From the NCBI GenBank assembly GCA_022563885.1, contig JADFMM010000017.1:1-44697 (forward strand): a DNA stretch of 44,697 nt, in the 5' to 3' direction. Shown in pieces: positions 35,966-43,704 of the stretch. Made by a program: the position numbers and the translations under genes. This DNA comes from Planctomycetota bacterium. Its GTDB lineage: Bacteria; Planctomycetota; Phycisphaerae; Sedimentisphaerales; Anaerobacaceae. Every line of letters starts with the position of its first letter. Position 1 is the stretch's first letter. The notes beneath the pieces were generated by a model, which saw nothing but the letters and a program-made list of their open reading frames with translations, ran no database searches and had not been told where the DNA came from.

Positions 35966-36165
35966 GAGTGACCACCTGATAGGGCTTTTAACCATATGTT
36001 TTGACGAAAGTGCGGAACAAACACGTCGCGTGGATGTCGCAACTCATACCCATGTTCAGGGTCAAGTATAACATATGCAAACGAGCGGATACGGTACTTA
36101 TCGCAAAGAATTAATGATTTTTCCAAGATACGATGCACATCAGCTTCTCTTTTCAATTCATTCAA
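35941..36165 (-). CDS. Hypothetical protein, probably truncated at its C-terminus
   Basis: 74 residues; not recognised. The body reads NELKREADVHRILEKSLILC and IRSFAYVILDPEHGYELRHP, looking like a real alpha/beta fragment. The last ~12 residues (SGGHSQAASRGL) are encoded by the intron-like remnant on the opposite strand, so the original C-terminus is gone. No strong ribosome-binding site was seen. Could be a pseudogene. Confidence 0.4.
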   Translation of the reverse strand: MNELKREADVHRILEKSLILCDKYRIRSFAYVILDPEHGYELRHPRDVFVPHFRQNIWLKALSGGHSQAASRGL

Positions 36166-36496
36166 CAGGAAATCTTCATGAAAATTATTCTTACCCCGAG
36201 ATCTCGCACTAGCACGCGGTTGCGACGGGAACAGACGAAGTCATTGGGCAGGTAGGCTTTGTCACGGACTCTAAGAGTATGCCTCAGAGCATAACCCGGT
36301 ATGCTCCAGAATATGCCTTACAGCAGTCTTTACAAGACAACGGTTGGCAACAATCGAAAAACCCAGACAACCAAAAGGGAACTGTAACTTGTGAAAATGA
36401 AAGGGTTTGTCACTCACTGGCAGCAGAAGGCACGAAAGCGGGTGGGGAGACTCAAAATCAGATCGCCAGCTTCGGTGACTGACGTGCACCAGACCC
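36166..36496. other. Gap without recognisable gene
   Basis: About 330 bp between two minus-strand genes. A 67-codon plus-strand frame (36279-36482) lacks a ribosome-binding site and any similarity that I recognise. Nothing else seen. Confidence 0.5.
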
Positions 36497-37210
36497 TTAT
36501 TTGTCGCGCCACATATCCAAGGTCATTTCTTCGGCTTCTACGTATTCAGAGTGCCAGTCGAGGAACAGGACGTTGCAGCCATTGCGGTGCCGCTCACGAG
36601 CGATGCGCCTGCCGCGCGTGATATCCTTGCTGTCCGAAGTGGGCATATGCCCTGGATCGAAGATGTCACAGCGCGCGATCTCCCGACTGTCCTGGTCCTG
36701 GATGATCGGGCGCCAAGAACCTGATTCGTTATCTGCCATGTATATCGTTTGGGAACGCCTCTTGAACACGGAGAGTTTTGTGGGCCTATTCACCGATGAT
36801 CCGCTGTTATCTCTTCTGCTTGAAAAAGTCCAGTCATTGATGACATAGGTGACCGTCTGCCAGGCATTGGCCATGTTGTACAGTCCATTACCCGTTCTGG
36901 GAAAGCTCTTGCACTTGTAGATGTCCACGCTTCTGTAGTCGCCCTGGTTTTCTACATGGCCTACATAGGGTAGAAACTGCACGAACCAGATGGCATCGCC
37001 GCCCCCGGCGCCACGTGGAATGAATGAATCATAATTCTCGGCATAGAGCATTGCGGCCAGGCCGATCTGCTTTTGATTGTTCAGACACGTCGTCGCTTGG
37101 GCCTGTTTCTTGACCCGCTGTAGGGAGGGCATTAAAATCCCCATTAGAACGGCGATGATGGCGATGACGACCAAAAGCTCGATTAATGTGAATCCTCTGC
37201 GCTCATTCAT
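36497..37210 (-). CDS. Prepilin-type N-terminal cleavage/methylation protein
   Basis: 237 residues; CAGGAG lies 8 bases before the ATG. A very short leader, MNERR, precedes [20 protein letters not shown] (cleavage at G|F, Glu at +5), then LMPSLQRVKKQAQATTCLNN, the canonical pseudopilin N-terminus. The globular domain carries KQIGLAAMLYAENYDSF and ends with NVLFLDWHSEYVEAEEMTLD, the variant of the H-X9-DG C-terminal block in which the DG becomes DW. It is probably a type II-secretion-like pseudopilin, related to the protein encoded at 26637-27635. Confidence 0.9.
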   Translation of the reverse strand: MNERRGFTLIELLVVIAIIAVLMGILMPSLQRVKKQAQATTCLNNQKQIGLAAMLYAENYDSFIPRGAGGGDAIWFVQFLPYVGHVENQGDYRSVDIYKCKSFPRTGNGLYNMANAWQTVTYVINDWTFSSRRDNSGSSVNRPTKLSVFKRRSQTIYMADNESGSWRPIIQDQDSREIARCDIFDPGHMPTSDSKDITRGRRIARERHRNGCNVLFLDWHSEYVEAEEMTLDMWRDK

Positions 37211-37323
37211 CGTGACGCTCCTGTTCCTCAGTTCGTAGAATTAAGGGCACCTGACAGATCGAAAACGACAAATGATATGATAAATGACCGGGAATCCGAT
37301 TTCAACCCATAAAGGTGAGTATA

Positions 37324-37501
37324 GGAACCGGCAAGAAATAACTTGGACTTTTGGACGCCCAATTGCACCGTATCTTTGGCCGCTTCTCAATCACCAAATC
37401 CTCACTGTAGTCCACTACACCTCCGGTTTGGCTCAATCGGCGCGACCAAATCTACGGCACACTTGAACCCCAAAATGTCCAATTTATTTCTTGCCGATCC
37501 C
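37324..37501 (+). repeat. MITE-like palindromic element, copy 3 (complete)
   Basis: 178 bp with 25-bp terminal inverted repeats, CGGCAAGAAATAA(C/A)TTGGAC at the core (left 37324-37348, right 37477-37501). Inside, the arms continue to pair with mismatches: TTTTGG, CCGTA and CCAAA blocks are matched at equivalent distances from both ends, converging on a central TGTAGT-CC-ACTACA. It contains no plausible gene of its own (a short frame is open in this copy but not conserved in copy 1). It lies in the gap between a prepilin-like gene and the VapBC module. Confidence 0.85.
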
Positions 37502-37766
37502 ATATCACCGGAGACAGCGGTTTAAGAAAGAATATCAGCCCAAATTGTCCAATTCATTGCGTGGTTCTTTAACAATGCTGCCATCGCAGCCAGGATTGTG
37601 CCACGGAAGCCGCTGTTTTCTTGCCGGTCCTTATTAGGGACCTGGGCTACGACCACCCGCATTCCTTGCAAGCCAGGCGTCACCTGATCGACCCATACGA
37701 TGTCAGCGGGAAACCCGGTCGAAGGCTAGCCAAGTTGCTTACGGAGAAAACGTCTCAGTTTCCCTG
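37502..37766. other. Gap with a possible extra element end
   Basis: No gene seen. GCCCAAATTGTCCAATTCATT (37539-37559) resembles the right end of the 178-bp element, and TTTTCTTGCCGGTCC occurs again near 37615-37630, as if a further copy had been broken up. The rest is unrecognised. Confidence 0.4.
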
Positions 37767-37796
37767 TTGCATTTCGAAGGTCGGCAAGTATATGAT
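37767..37796 (+). promoter_or_regulatory. Putative vapBC promoter/operator
   Basis: TTGCAT (37767-37772), an 18-bp spacer and TATGAT (37791-37796). The -10 region overlaps an imperfect palindrome, TATGATATAACATA, which would suit autoregulation by the VapB dimer. The antitoxin ATG follows 46 bp later with AGGAG at 37831-37835. Confidence 0.45.
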
Positions 37797-37842
37797 ATAA
37801 CATAATTGAATTTGTGGTAGCGTAATAAATAGGAGAACAAGG

Positions 37843-38073
37843 ATGCCCCAGTTGTCGCTCTATTTGGATGAGAAGACTCTTAAGCTGGTACAGCATGCAG
37901 CCAAGATTAGCCATCTGTCGGTGTCTAAATGGGTAGCCGATCAATTGAGGTCCCGATTGCAGAACGAGTGGCCCGACCAGTACTTTGAACTCTTTGGCTC
38001 GATCACGGACCCCACCTTTGATAGGCCGGGGCCCATGACCCATCAAGACGATGTTGCGCGTGAGCAGTTATGA
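37843..38073 (+). CDS. vapB: VapB-type antitoxin (ribbon-helix-helix)
   Basis: 76 residues; AGGAG 7 bases before the ATG. The N-terminus PQLSLYLDEKTLKLVQHAAK followed by LSVSKWVADQL is a ribbon-helix-helix DNA-binding fold: one strand, then two helices. The C-terminal tail (QYFELFGSITDPTF) would wrap the toxin. The stop codon overlaps the toxin start by 4 bases (ATGA), the standard coupled arrangement. It should neutralise the downstream PIN toxin and repress the operon. The gene name is by type; orthology to any named vapB is not shown. Confidence 0.85.
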   Translation: MPQLSLYLDEKTLKLVQHAAKISHLSVSKWVADQLRSRLQNEWPDQYFELFGSITDPTFDRPGPMTHQDDVAREQL

Positions 38074-38468
38074 GCTACTTTTTGGACACCAATACCTGCA
38101 TCTACTTTCTGAAGGGCCTGCACGCCAACATCCAGAAGAGACTACAGACCAAGAAGCCTCAGGAAATCAAGATACCGGCGATGGTCATGGCGGAACTGCT
38201 CTTTGGCGCCGAGCACAGCAAACGTGTTAAGCAAAACAGGGAGACTGTGACCAACTTTTTGGTTCCATATGAGATTGTCCCCTTCGACGCGACCGCGGCG
38301 GAGATGTACGCCAGGATCCGATCACAGTTGGCCTCTTTGGGAACGCCGATTGGGCCAAATGACTTGATTGTCGCCGCGATCGTCCTGGCCCACCAGGGCA
38401 CGCTTGTGACCAACAACCAACAGGAATTCAAGCGGATCAAAAGACTAAGAGTGACCAATTGGGCTTGA
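38070..38468 (+). CDS. vapC: VapC-type PIN-domain ribonuclease toxin
   Basis: 132 residues, the usual VapC length. PIN-domain acidic residues are present: Asp6 in FLDTNTCIY, Glu42 in MAELLFGAE, Asp98 in GPNDLIVAA; the fourth position is VTNNQQEF, a common VapC variant. The toxin would cleave a specific RNA (often initiator tRNA or rRNA) when free of antitoxin. It overlaps the antitoxin gene by 4 bases. The module looks intact, in contrast to the dead DUF4411 toxin at 20312-20545. Confidence 0.92.
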   Translation: MSYFLDTNTCIYFLKGLHANIQKRLQTKKPQEIKIPAMVMAELLFGAEHSKRVKQNRETVTNFLVPYEIVPFDATAAEMYARIRSQLASLGTPIGPNDLIVAAIVLAHQGTLVTNNQQEFKRIKRLRVTNWA

Positions 38469-38610
38469 CGAGTTGTAGGAGTGCCCAGCGCAGTGAACTT
38501 CAGACCACAAAGCAAGCTTCTATTCGCCTGATACGGCATACGTCTTCGCAGTTGTCGGTGATCGTGGTGAGATGCCGGCGAATGAGAACTCGATTGACAC
38601 GGGAGAAACA

Positions 38611-40143
38611 ATGAGAATTGTCCTCGCCATCCTCTTCCTAGTTCTGACCGCAACGGCCTTTTCCGCGGAGAGACCCAATATCATCCTGATCATGGCCGAC
38701 GACCTGGGCTATGGGGATGTTGGTTGTTACGGGGCCTCTGCCGACACACTGCCGACGCCGAATATCGACAGGCTGGCCGCAGAAGGGCTGAGGTTCACCA
38801 GGGGCTACTGCTCGGCCTCGACCTGTACGCCCACTCGCTACTCGCTCATGACGGGGCAGTATGCCTTTCGGCAGCAGGGGACCGGCATCGGCGGGATCAA
38901 TACCGCCGCCCTCGTCCGGCCCGGGCGGACCACGCTGCCCTCCCTGTTGAAAAGTGCCGGATACGCCACCGCGGTGGTGGGTAAATGGCATTTGGGATTG
39001 GGAGAGAAGGAGCAAGGTCCGCAGTGGAACGGCGAACTGAAGCCCGGGCCCCTGGAGATCGGCTTCGATTACTGCTTTCTGCTGCCCAACACCAACGACC
39101 GTGTCCCCAGTGTCTACGTGGAAAACCATCGTGTTCGCAACTTGGATCCGGCCGATCCCCTGACCGTGAGTAACAAGAACCCCGACGGCCAACCCACGGG
39201 CAAGACCCATCGACACACGCTGCGGATGGACTGGTCGCATGGCCATAGCAGCACCATTCACAATGGCATCAGTCGCATTGGCTTCATGAGCGGCGGCAAG
39301 GCCGCCCTCTGGCGGGACGAGGACTTGGCCGATGACTTCATCCGGCAATCGGTCGCCTGGATCGAAGCGCATCAGAATGAGCGCTTCTTCCTCTTCTTCT
39401 CCTCCCACGACTGTCACGTCCCCCGCATGCCCCATGAACGATTTCAAGGGAAATCCACGCTGGGCTACCGTGGAGACGCCATCGTCCAACTCGACTGGTG
39501 CGTGGGCGAATTGATCAAGACGCTAAAGCGTCACGATCTGGACGAGAAGACCTTGGTCATCTTCTGCAGCGACAACGGCCCGGTGCTGGACGATGGCTAT
39601 CAAGATGGCGCCGAGGAGAAAGTCGGCACCCATCAACCGGCGGGCATGTATCGAGGTGGAAAGTACTCCGTCTACGAGGGAGGGACACGTATCCCCTTCA
39701 TCACCTGGTGGCCGGGACAGATTCGACCCGGCGTCTCCGATGAAATGGTCTGTACCATCGACCTGGCCGCCAGCGTTGCGGCGATGACGGGACAGTCGTT
39801 GCCGCAGGACGCCTGTCCCGATAGCTTCGACGTGTGGGATGCTCTGGTGGGAAAGCGAGGCGCCAGCGGTCGCAGGCAGCTGATTCAGCAGGGCAATAAC
39901 ATGAGAAGATTGGGCTTTATTGATCGAAACTGGAAGCTGATTCGCGCCGGGGATACAGGCAAGGGCAATGCGCGACGAAAGAAGGACCAGGCGGATAGCC
40001 TGGCCCTCTACAACCTTGAAGTCGATCCGGGAGAACAATACAATCTGGTAAAGGTCCATCCGGACAAGGCCAAGGCTTTGAGTGATCAGTTGAACGCGTT
40101 AATTCAAGCGGGACGAAGCCGCGTGACCGCGGTTCTGCCTTGA
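38611..40143 (+). CDS. Secreted S1-family sulfatase 1
   Basis: 510 residues from the ATG at 38611 (GGGAGA 38601-38606 upstream; an in-frame ATG at 38572 lacks both SD and signal). Signal peptide MRIVLAILFLVLTATAFSAE. Metal-binding Asp pair MADD (30-31) and formylglycine motif C72-T-P-T-R76 in TCTPTRYSLMTG are present, followed by VVGKWHLGLG and the FCSDNGPVLDD metal site. The C-terminal YNLEVDPGEQYNL is typical. It is an arylsulfatase-A-like enzyme that needs a formylglycine-generating partner or anSME encoded elsewhere. First of three sulfatases in a row, consistent with polysaccharide desulfation. Confidence 0.93.
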   Translation: MRIVLAILFLVLTATAFSAERPNIILIMADDLGYGDVGCYGASADTLPTPNIDRLAAEGLRFTRGYCSASTCTPTRYSLMTGQYAFRQQGTGIGGINTAALVRPGRTTLPSLLKSAGYATAVVGKWHLGLGEKEQGPQWNGELKPGPLEIGFDYCFLLPNTNDRVPSVYVENHRVRNLDPADPLTVSNKNPDGQPTGKTHRHTLRMDWSHGHSSTIHNGISRIGFMSGGKAALWRDEDLADDFIRQSVAWIEAHQNERFFLFFSSHDCHVPRMPHERFQGKSTLGYRGDAIVQLDWCVGELIKTLKRHDLDEKTLVIFCSDNGPVLDDGYQDGAEEKVGTHQPAGMYRGGKYSVYEGGTRIPFITWWPGQIRPGVSDEMVCTIDLAASVAAMTGQSLPQDACPDSFDVWDALVGKRGASGRRQLIQQGNNMRRLGFIDRNWKLIRAGDTGKGNARRKKDQADSLALYNLEVDPGEQYNLVKVHPDKAKALSDQLNALIQAGRSRVTAVLP

Positions 40144-40199
40144 CAGACCGAAACGCTGCGGAGGTTGTGCTTCGACCTCAATAGGAGCCTTCATACGTC

Positions 40200-40232
40200 A
40201 TGAATCGTCGATGCTTTCTCAGAACAGCGTAA
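40200..40232 (+). other. Ten-codon frame with a twin-arginine start (MNRRCFLRTA)
   Basis: ATG at 40200 with AGGAG at 40183-40187 (12 bases away, long). The peptide MNRRCFLRTA is the usual opening of a Tat signal peptide and ends at TAA (40230). It lies 21 bp before the GTG of the second sulfatase. It is probably the leftover of an earlier Tat-exported gene; a leader peptide is the alternative. Confidence 0.45.
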
Positions 40233-40253
40233 GACGATAGAAAGGGTGATTGG

Positions 40254-41681
40254 GTGAAACTCACGCACAGAGTGGCATGTCTGTCTTTCACGTCTTGGAG
40301 ATTGGTTCTAAGCGTTTTGAACGTCTTAATGCTTGGCGCTGCCATTCAATCTGCACCTGCCGCGGATGGGCATGATAGACCCAACATCATCTTTATCATG
40401 GCCGATGACCTGGGCTTCGCGGATCTGGGGTGTTACGGTCAGCGCGCCATACAGACACCGCACCTGGACGCCCTGGCCGCGGAGGGCTTGCGATTTACCT
40501 CGTGTTACTCCGGTTCGCCGGTGTGCGCACCCGCTCGCAGCGTCTTGATGACCGGCCAACACACGGGACATACCACGGTCCGGGGTAACTTCGGCATAGG
40601 GGGAGTAAAGGGACTGGGTGGGGGCAACGGGCGTGTTCCCCTGTATGACGCGGACGTGACGGTGGCAGAAGTCCTCAAGACCGCCGGCTATGTGACGGGT
40701 ATGACGGGCAAGTGGGGATTGGGTGAACCCGATACGAGCGGCCAGCCGAATAATCAGGGCTTTGACGAATGGTTCGGCTATTTGAATCAGCGCCGGGCAC
40801 ATAGCTACTATGTTGACTTTCTGTGGCTGAATCGAGAACGCTATCCGCTCCCCGGCAACGCGGAGGGGCAGCGACAGCAGTACACGCATGACCTGATCAC
40901 CGACTTCGCCCTGGACTTTGTTACGCGTCATGCCCGGGAACCCTTTTTTCTCTATGTCCCCTACACCATTCCCCACGGTGCCTATGAAGTTCCTGACCTG
41001 GGGTTCTACCGGGACAAGCCTTGGACTAAGAAGGAGAGGACCTACGCGGCCATGGTCAGTCGGATGGATGGGGATATCGGCAGACTCCTGGCGCTCCTAG
41101 ACGAATTGGACCTCAAAGACCGTACGCTTCTCTTCTTTTGTTCCGACAATGGGGCCGCCAACAACTGGCCGGGTGTATTCGACAGCAACGGTCCCCTGCG
41201 TGGCAAAAAACGTGATGTGTACGAGGGCGGCATCCGCGTCCCCATGATCGTCTCGGGTCCGGGCGTGCCGGCCGGACAGGTCAGTGACGTCCCCTGGTCA
41301 TTCGCCGATCTCCTGCCCACGCTGGCGGACCTCGTCGATGCCAACATCCCAGAGGGCGTCGATGGCATGAGCGTGCTGCCGCTGTTACAGGGTGAGGCGC
41401 AGGATCTAAGCAAACGCCTGCTCTATTGGGAGTTCTACGAGGGTGGTTTCAAGCAGGCCGCGCGTCGGGGGCCCTGGAAGGCGGTCCGTCTCGCCCACGA
41501 CAGACCCCTGGAACTCTACGATTTGCGTGTGGACATCGGTGAGCAAGAGAATCTTGCCCGGCGGGAGCCCCAGTTGGTGGCCGAGTTCGAAGCGTCTATG
41601 GAAGCGGCCCATGTGCCTTCCCCGCATTGGCCGGCACCTGTCGATAGGGTCACAACCCAGGAGCCCACTGGTCGCCGATAG
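40254..41681 (+). CDS. Secreted S1-family sulfatase 2
   Basis: 475 residues from GTG 40254, with AAAGGG upstream. A rather long N-terminus contains a hydrophobic stretch (VLSVLNVLMLGAAIQSAPAA) that ends in an AxA-type cleavage site. Metal site MADD (51-52) and formylglycine motif C91-A-P-A-R95 (SPVCAPARSVLMTG) are intact, followed by GMTGKWGLGEP and the FFCSDNGAANNW metal site; the C-terminal LELYDLRVDIGEQENL is standard. The sequence pattern is that of arylsulfatase A / N-acetylgalactosamine-6-sulfatase-like enzymes. The distance of 110 bp from sulfatase 1 allows one operon. Confidence 0.92.
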   Translation: MKLTHRVACLSFTSWRLVLSVLNVLMLGAAIQSAPAADGHDRPNIIFIMADDLGFADLGCYGQRAIQTPHLDALAAEGLRFTSCYSGSPVCAPARSVLMTGQHTGHTTVRGNFGIGGVKGLGGGNGRVPLYDADVTVAEVLKTAGYVTGMTGKWGLGEPDTSGQPNNQGFDEWFGYLNQRRAHSYYVDFLWLNRERYPLPGNAEGQRQQYTHDLITDFALDFVTRHAREPFFLYVPYTIPHGAYEVPDLGFYRDKPWTKKERTYAAMVSRMDGDIGRLLALLDELDLKDRTLLFFCSDNGAANNWPGVFDSNGPLRGKKRDVYEGGIRVPMIVSGPGVPAGQVSDVPWSFADLLPTLADLVDANIPEGVDGMSVLPLLQGEAQDLSKRLLYWEFYEGGFKQAARRGPWKAVRLAHDRPLELYDLRVDIGEQENLARREPQLVAEFEASMEAAHVPSPHWPAPVDRVTTQEPTGRR

Positions 41682-41738
41682 GGCGACGTGGGTCTCGCTC
41701 CATGGTTCCTGAATCAAGATACAAAGGAGAATTTTGCA

Positions 41739-43322
41739 ATGCGCTATACGATCTGTTTGGCTCTGCTATGGGTGTCCGCGATCATGAGTCCGGTCTGGGC
41801 CCAGCGCCCCAACATTCTCTTCGCCATTTCCGATGATCAATCCTTTCCGCATGCGGGGGCCTACGGTTGCACCTGGGTCAACACCCCGGCCTTCGACCGT
41901 GTGGCCCGTGACGGCATCCTGTTCAGCAATGCCTATACACCCAACGCCAAGTGTGCGCCTTCGAGGGCGTGTATCCTGACGGGACGCAACAGTTGGCAGT
42001 TGGAGGCGGCCGGCAACCACATGCCCTACTGGCCCCAGAAGTTCAAGACCTATGCCGAGGCGCTGGGCGAAAACGGCTACCACGTGGGGGCCACGCAGAA
42101 GACCTGGGCGCCCGGTGATCCCGGGACGGTGAACGGCAAGCGACGCGAATTGTGTGGCAAGCGCTATAACACTCACAAGTGTCGTCCGCCCGCCCGTGCC
42201 ATCTCGGGAAACGACTATGCGGAGAACTTCCGTCAGTTCTTGGATGAGCGGCCCGCGGGCAAACCCTTCTGCTTCTGGTATGGCTCCACCGAGCCGCATC
42301 GCGCCTATGAATATGGCGTCGGTGTCAACAAGGGTGGCAAGAAGCTCAGCCAGATCGACAGGGTCTTTCCCATGTGGCCCGACAACGAGGTCACGCGCAA
42401 CGACATGCTCGACTATGCCTTCGAGATCGAGTACTTCGACAGCCACCTCGACAGGATGCTGACGCTGCTGAAGCAGCGGGGCGAGCTAGGGAACACACTG
42501 GTCGTGGTCACCGCGGATAACGGCATGCCTTTCCCGCGCATCAAGGGACAGGAGTATGAGTATTCCAATCACCTCCCGCTGGCCATCATGTGGCCTAAGG
42601 GCATCAAGCGGCCCGGCCGAACCTATGAGGGCTTTGTGAGCTTCATCGACTTTGCCCCCACCTACCTGGAGCTGGCGGGCATAGACTCGCAGGCATCGGG
42701 GATGCAGCCCATCACCGGGCATAGCTTGAGGGACGTCTTCGACGATGCCGTGTCGGTGACCCGCGATCACGTCTTGATCGGCAAGGAAAAGCACGACGTG
42801 GGCCGCCCTGGCGATGTCGGCTATCCCATTCGCGGCATCGTCAAGGGTGACTATCTGCTGATCCATAACTACCGTACCGAACGTTGGCCTGCCGGCAATC
42901 CCGAGACGGGTTATCTGAATTGCGACGGCAGCCCCACCAAGACCGAGATCCTGAACATGAATCGTTCAGGTGACAACACCTGGTATTGGGAAATGTCCTT
43001 CGGCAAACGGTCCCCCAAGGAACTCTATCATCGCATCGAAGATCCCCTCTGCATCAACAATCTGGCCTACGCGCGGGAACATGCCGCCCGAGTGGCTCAT
43101 CTCACACAACAGATGGAAGGGGAGCTGGCCGAACAGAAAGATCCGCGGATGTTGGGCAATGAAGACATATTTGATTCCTATCCCACTTCCAGCAAGCACA
43201 TAGAAAACTACTATGAACGCTACATGGCTGGCGAGAAGGTCAGAGCCGGATGGGTCTCGCCTTCCGACTATGAGCCGCTGACGCCAAAACGGCACGTCGC
43301 GCCTTCATCTGGAGACCCATAG
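41739..43322 (+). CDS. Secreted S1-family sulfatase 3 (heparan N-sulfatase-like)
   Basis: 527 residues from ATG 41739, with AAAGGAGA at 41723-41730; the frame is open to a GTG at 41688, but that lacks a signal. Signal peptide ends SPVWAQ. Metal site [10 protein letters not shown] (Asp32-Asp33) and formylglycine motif C72-A-P-S-R76 are present. The SDDQS...HAGAYG opening, [13 protein letters not shown] and [10 protein letters not shown] are features of sulfamidase/heparan-N-sulfatase-like S1 members rather than the arylsulfatase A type of the two preceding genes, so the three enzymes likely attack different sulfate positions. The gap to sulfatase 2 is 57 bp. Confidence 0.92.
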   Translation: MRYTICLALLWVSAIMSPVWAQRPNILFAISDDQSFPHAGAYGCTWVNTPAFDRVARDGILFSNAYTPNAKCAPSRACILTGRNSWQLEAAGNHMPYWPQKFKTYAEALGENGYHVGATQKTWAPGDPGTVNGKRRELCGKRYNTHKCRPPARAISGNDYAENFRQFLDERPAGKPFCFWYGSTEPHRAYEYGVGVNKGGKKLSQIDRVFPMWPDNEVTRNDMLDYAFEIEYFDSHLDRMLTLLKQRGELGNTLVVVTADNGMPFPRIKGQEYEYSNHLPLAIMWPKGIKRPGRTYEGFVSFIDFAPTYLELAGIDSQASGMQPITGHSLRDVFDDAVSVTRDHVLIGKEKHDVGRPGDVGYPIRGIVKGDYLLIHNYRTERWPAGNPETGYLNCDGSPTKTEILNMNRSGDNTWYWEMSFGKRSPKELYHRIEDPLCINNLAYAREHAARVAHLTQQMEGELAEQKDPRMLGNEDIFDSYPTSSKHIENYYERYMAGEKVRAGWVSPSDYEPLTPKRHVAPSSGDP

Positions 43323-43412
43323 GAAGACGAGCCCTTCGGCAAACTCCGGACAGACGGGCGCAAGACAATTCCCATTTATGCGATCTCGGTCGTCCCAGGA
43401 AGGAACACCTTA

Positions 43413-43700
43413 ATGATGGGTAGGATCATCTCTACCGTGTTGTCGGTTGTTCTTATGCTTACTCAATACGGTCGTGCCGCGGACAATCCCAACATCATCA
43501 TCGTCTACGGTGACCTGGGGTGCTACGGGGAGACACCTGACTCACAAGGTCCAGGAAAAGCCACCAATTTTAGGCAATGTTTCTGTCCAAAAAAAAATGA
43601 ACTTTGCTATAATCGTGCTGGCCTTGGCTATCTTCAGAAGGCCAGATCTTTGCGTGTCGTAGAACACTCAGAAATGAAGAACGTTCAAGAAGAGAGGTGA
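43413..43700 (+). pseudogene. Truncated sulfatase start
   Basis: AGGAAGGA precedes the ATG. A signal peptide (MMGRIISTVLSVVLMLTQYG then RAA) is followed by DNPNIIIVYGDLGCYGETPD, an S1 sulfatase opening. The metal-binding Asp-Asp is missing: the expected VYGDDLGYGDLGCYG has been reduced to VYGDLGCYG. After about residue 50 the sulfatase similarity stops, and the frame runs through the promoter of the next gene to a TGA. The formylglycine motif is absent, so the product cannot be an active sulfatase. Confidence 0.7.
43584..43645 (+). promoter_or_regulatory. Putative promoter and 5' leader hairpin
   Basis: A perfect TATAAT (43608-43613) with a weak -35 (TGTCCA, 43584-43589, 18-bp spacer). Directly downstream, CTGGCCTT (43618-43625) and AAGGCCAG (43638-43645) form a perfect 8-bp inverted repeat that would fold at the start of the mRNA. 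It lies about 95 bp before the ATG of the LamG-like gene. Confidence 0.45.
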
Positions 43701-43704
43701 TGTC

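Noticed and set aside
36279-36482. 67-codon plus-strand frame
   Set aside because: No ribosome-binding site, no similarity, low-complexity polar composition.
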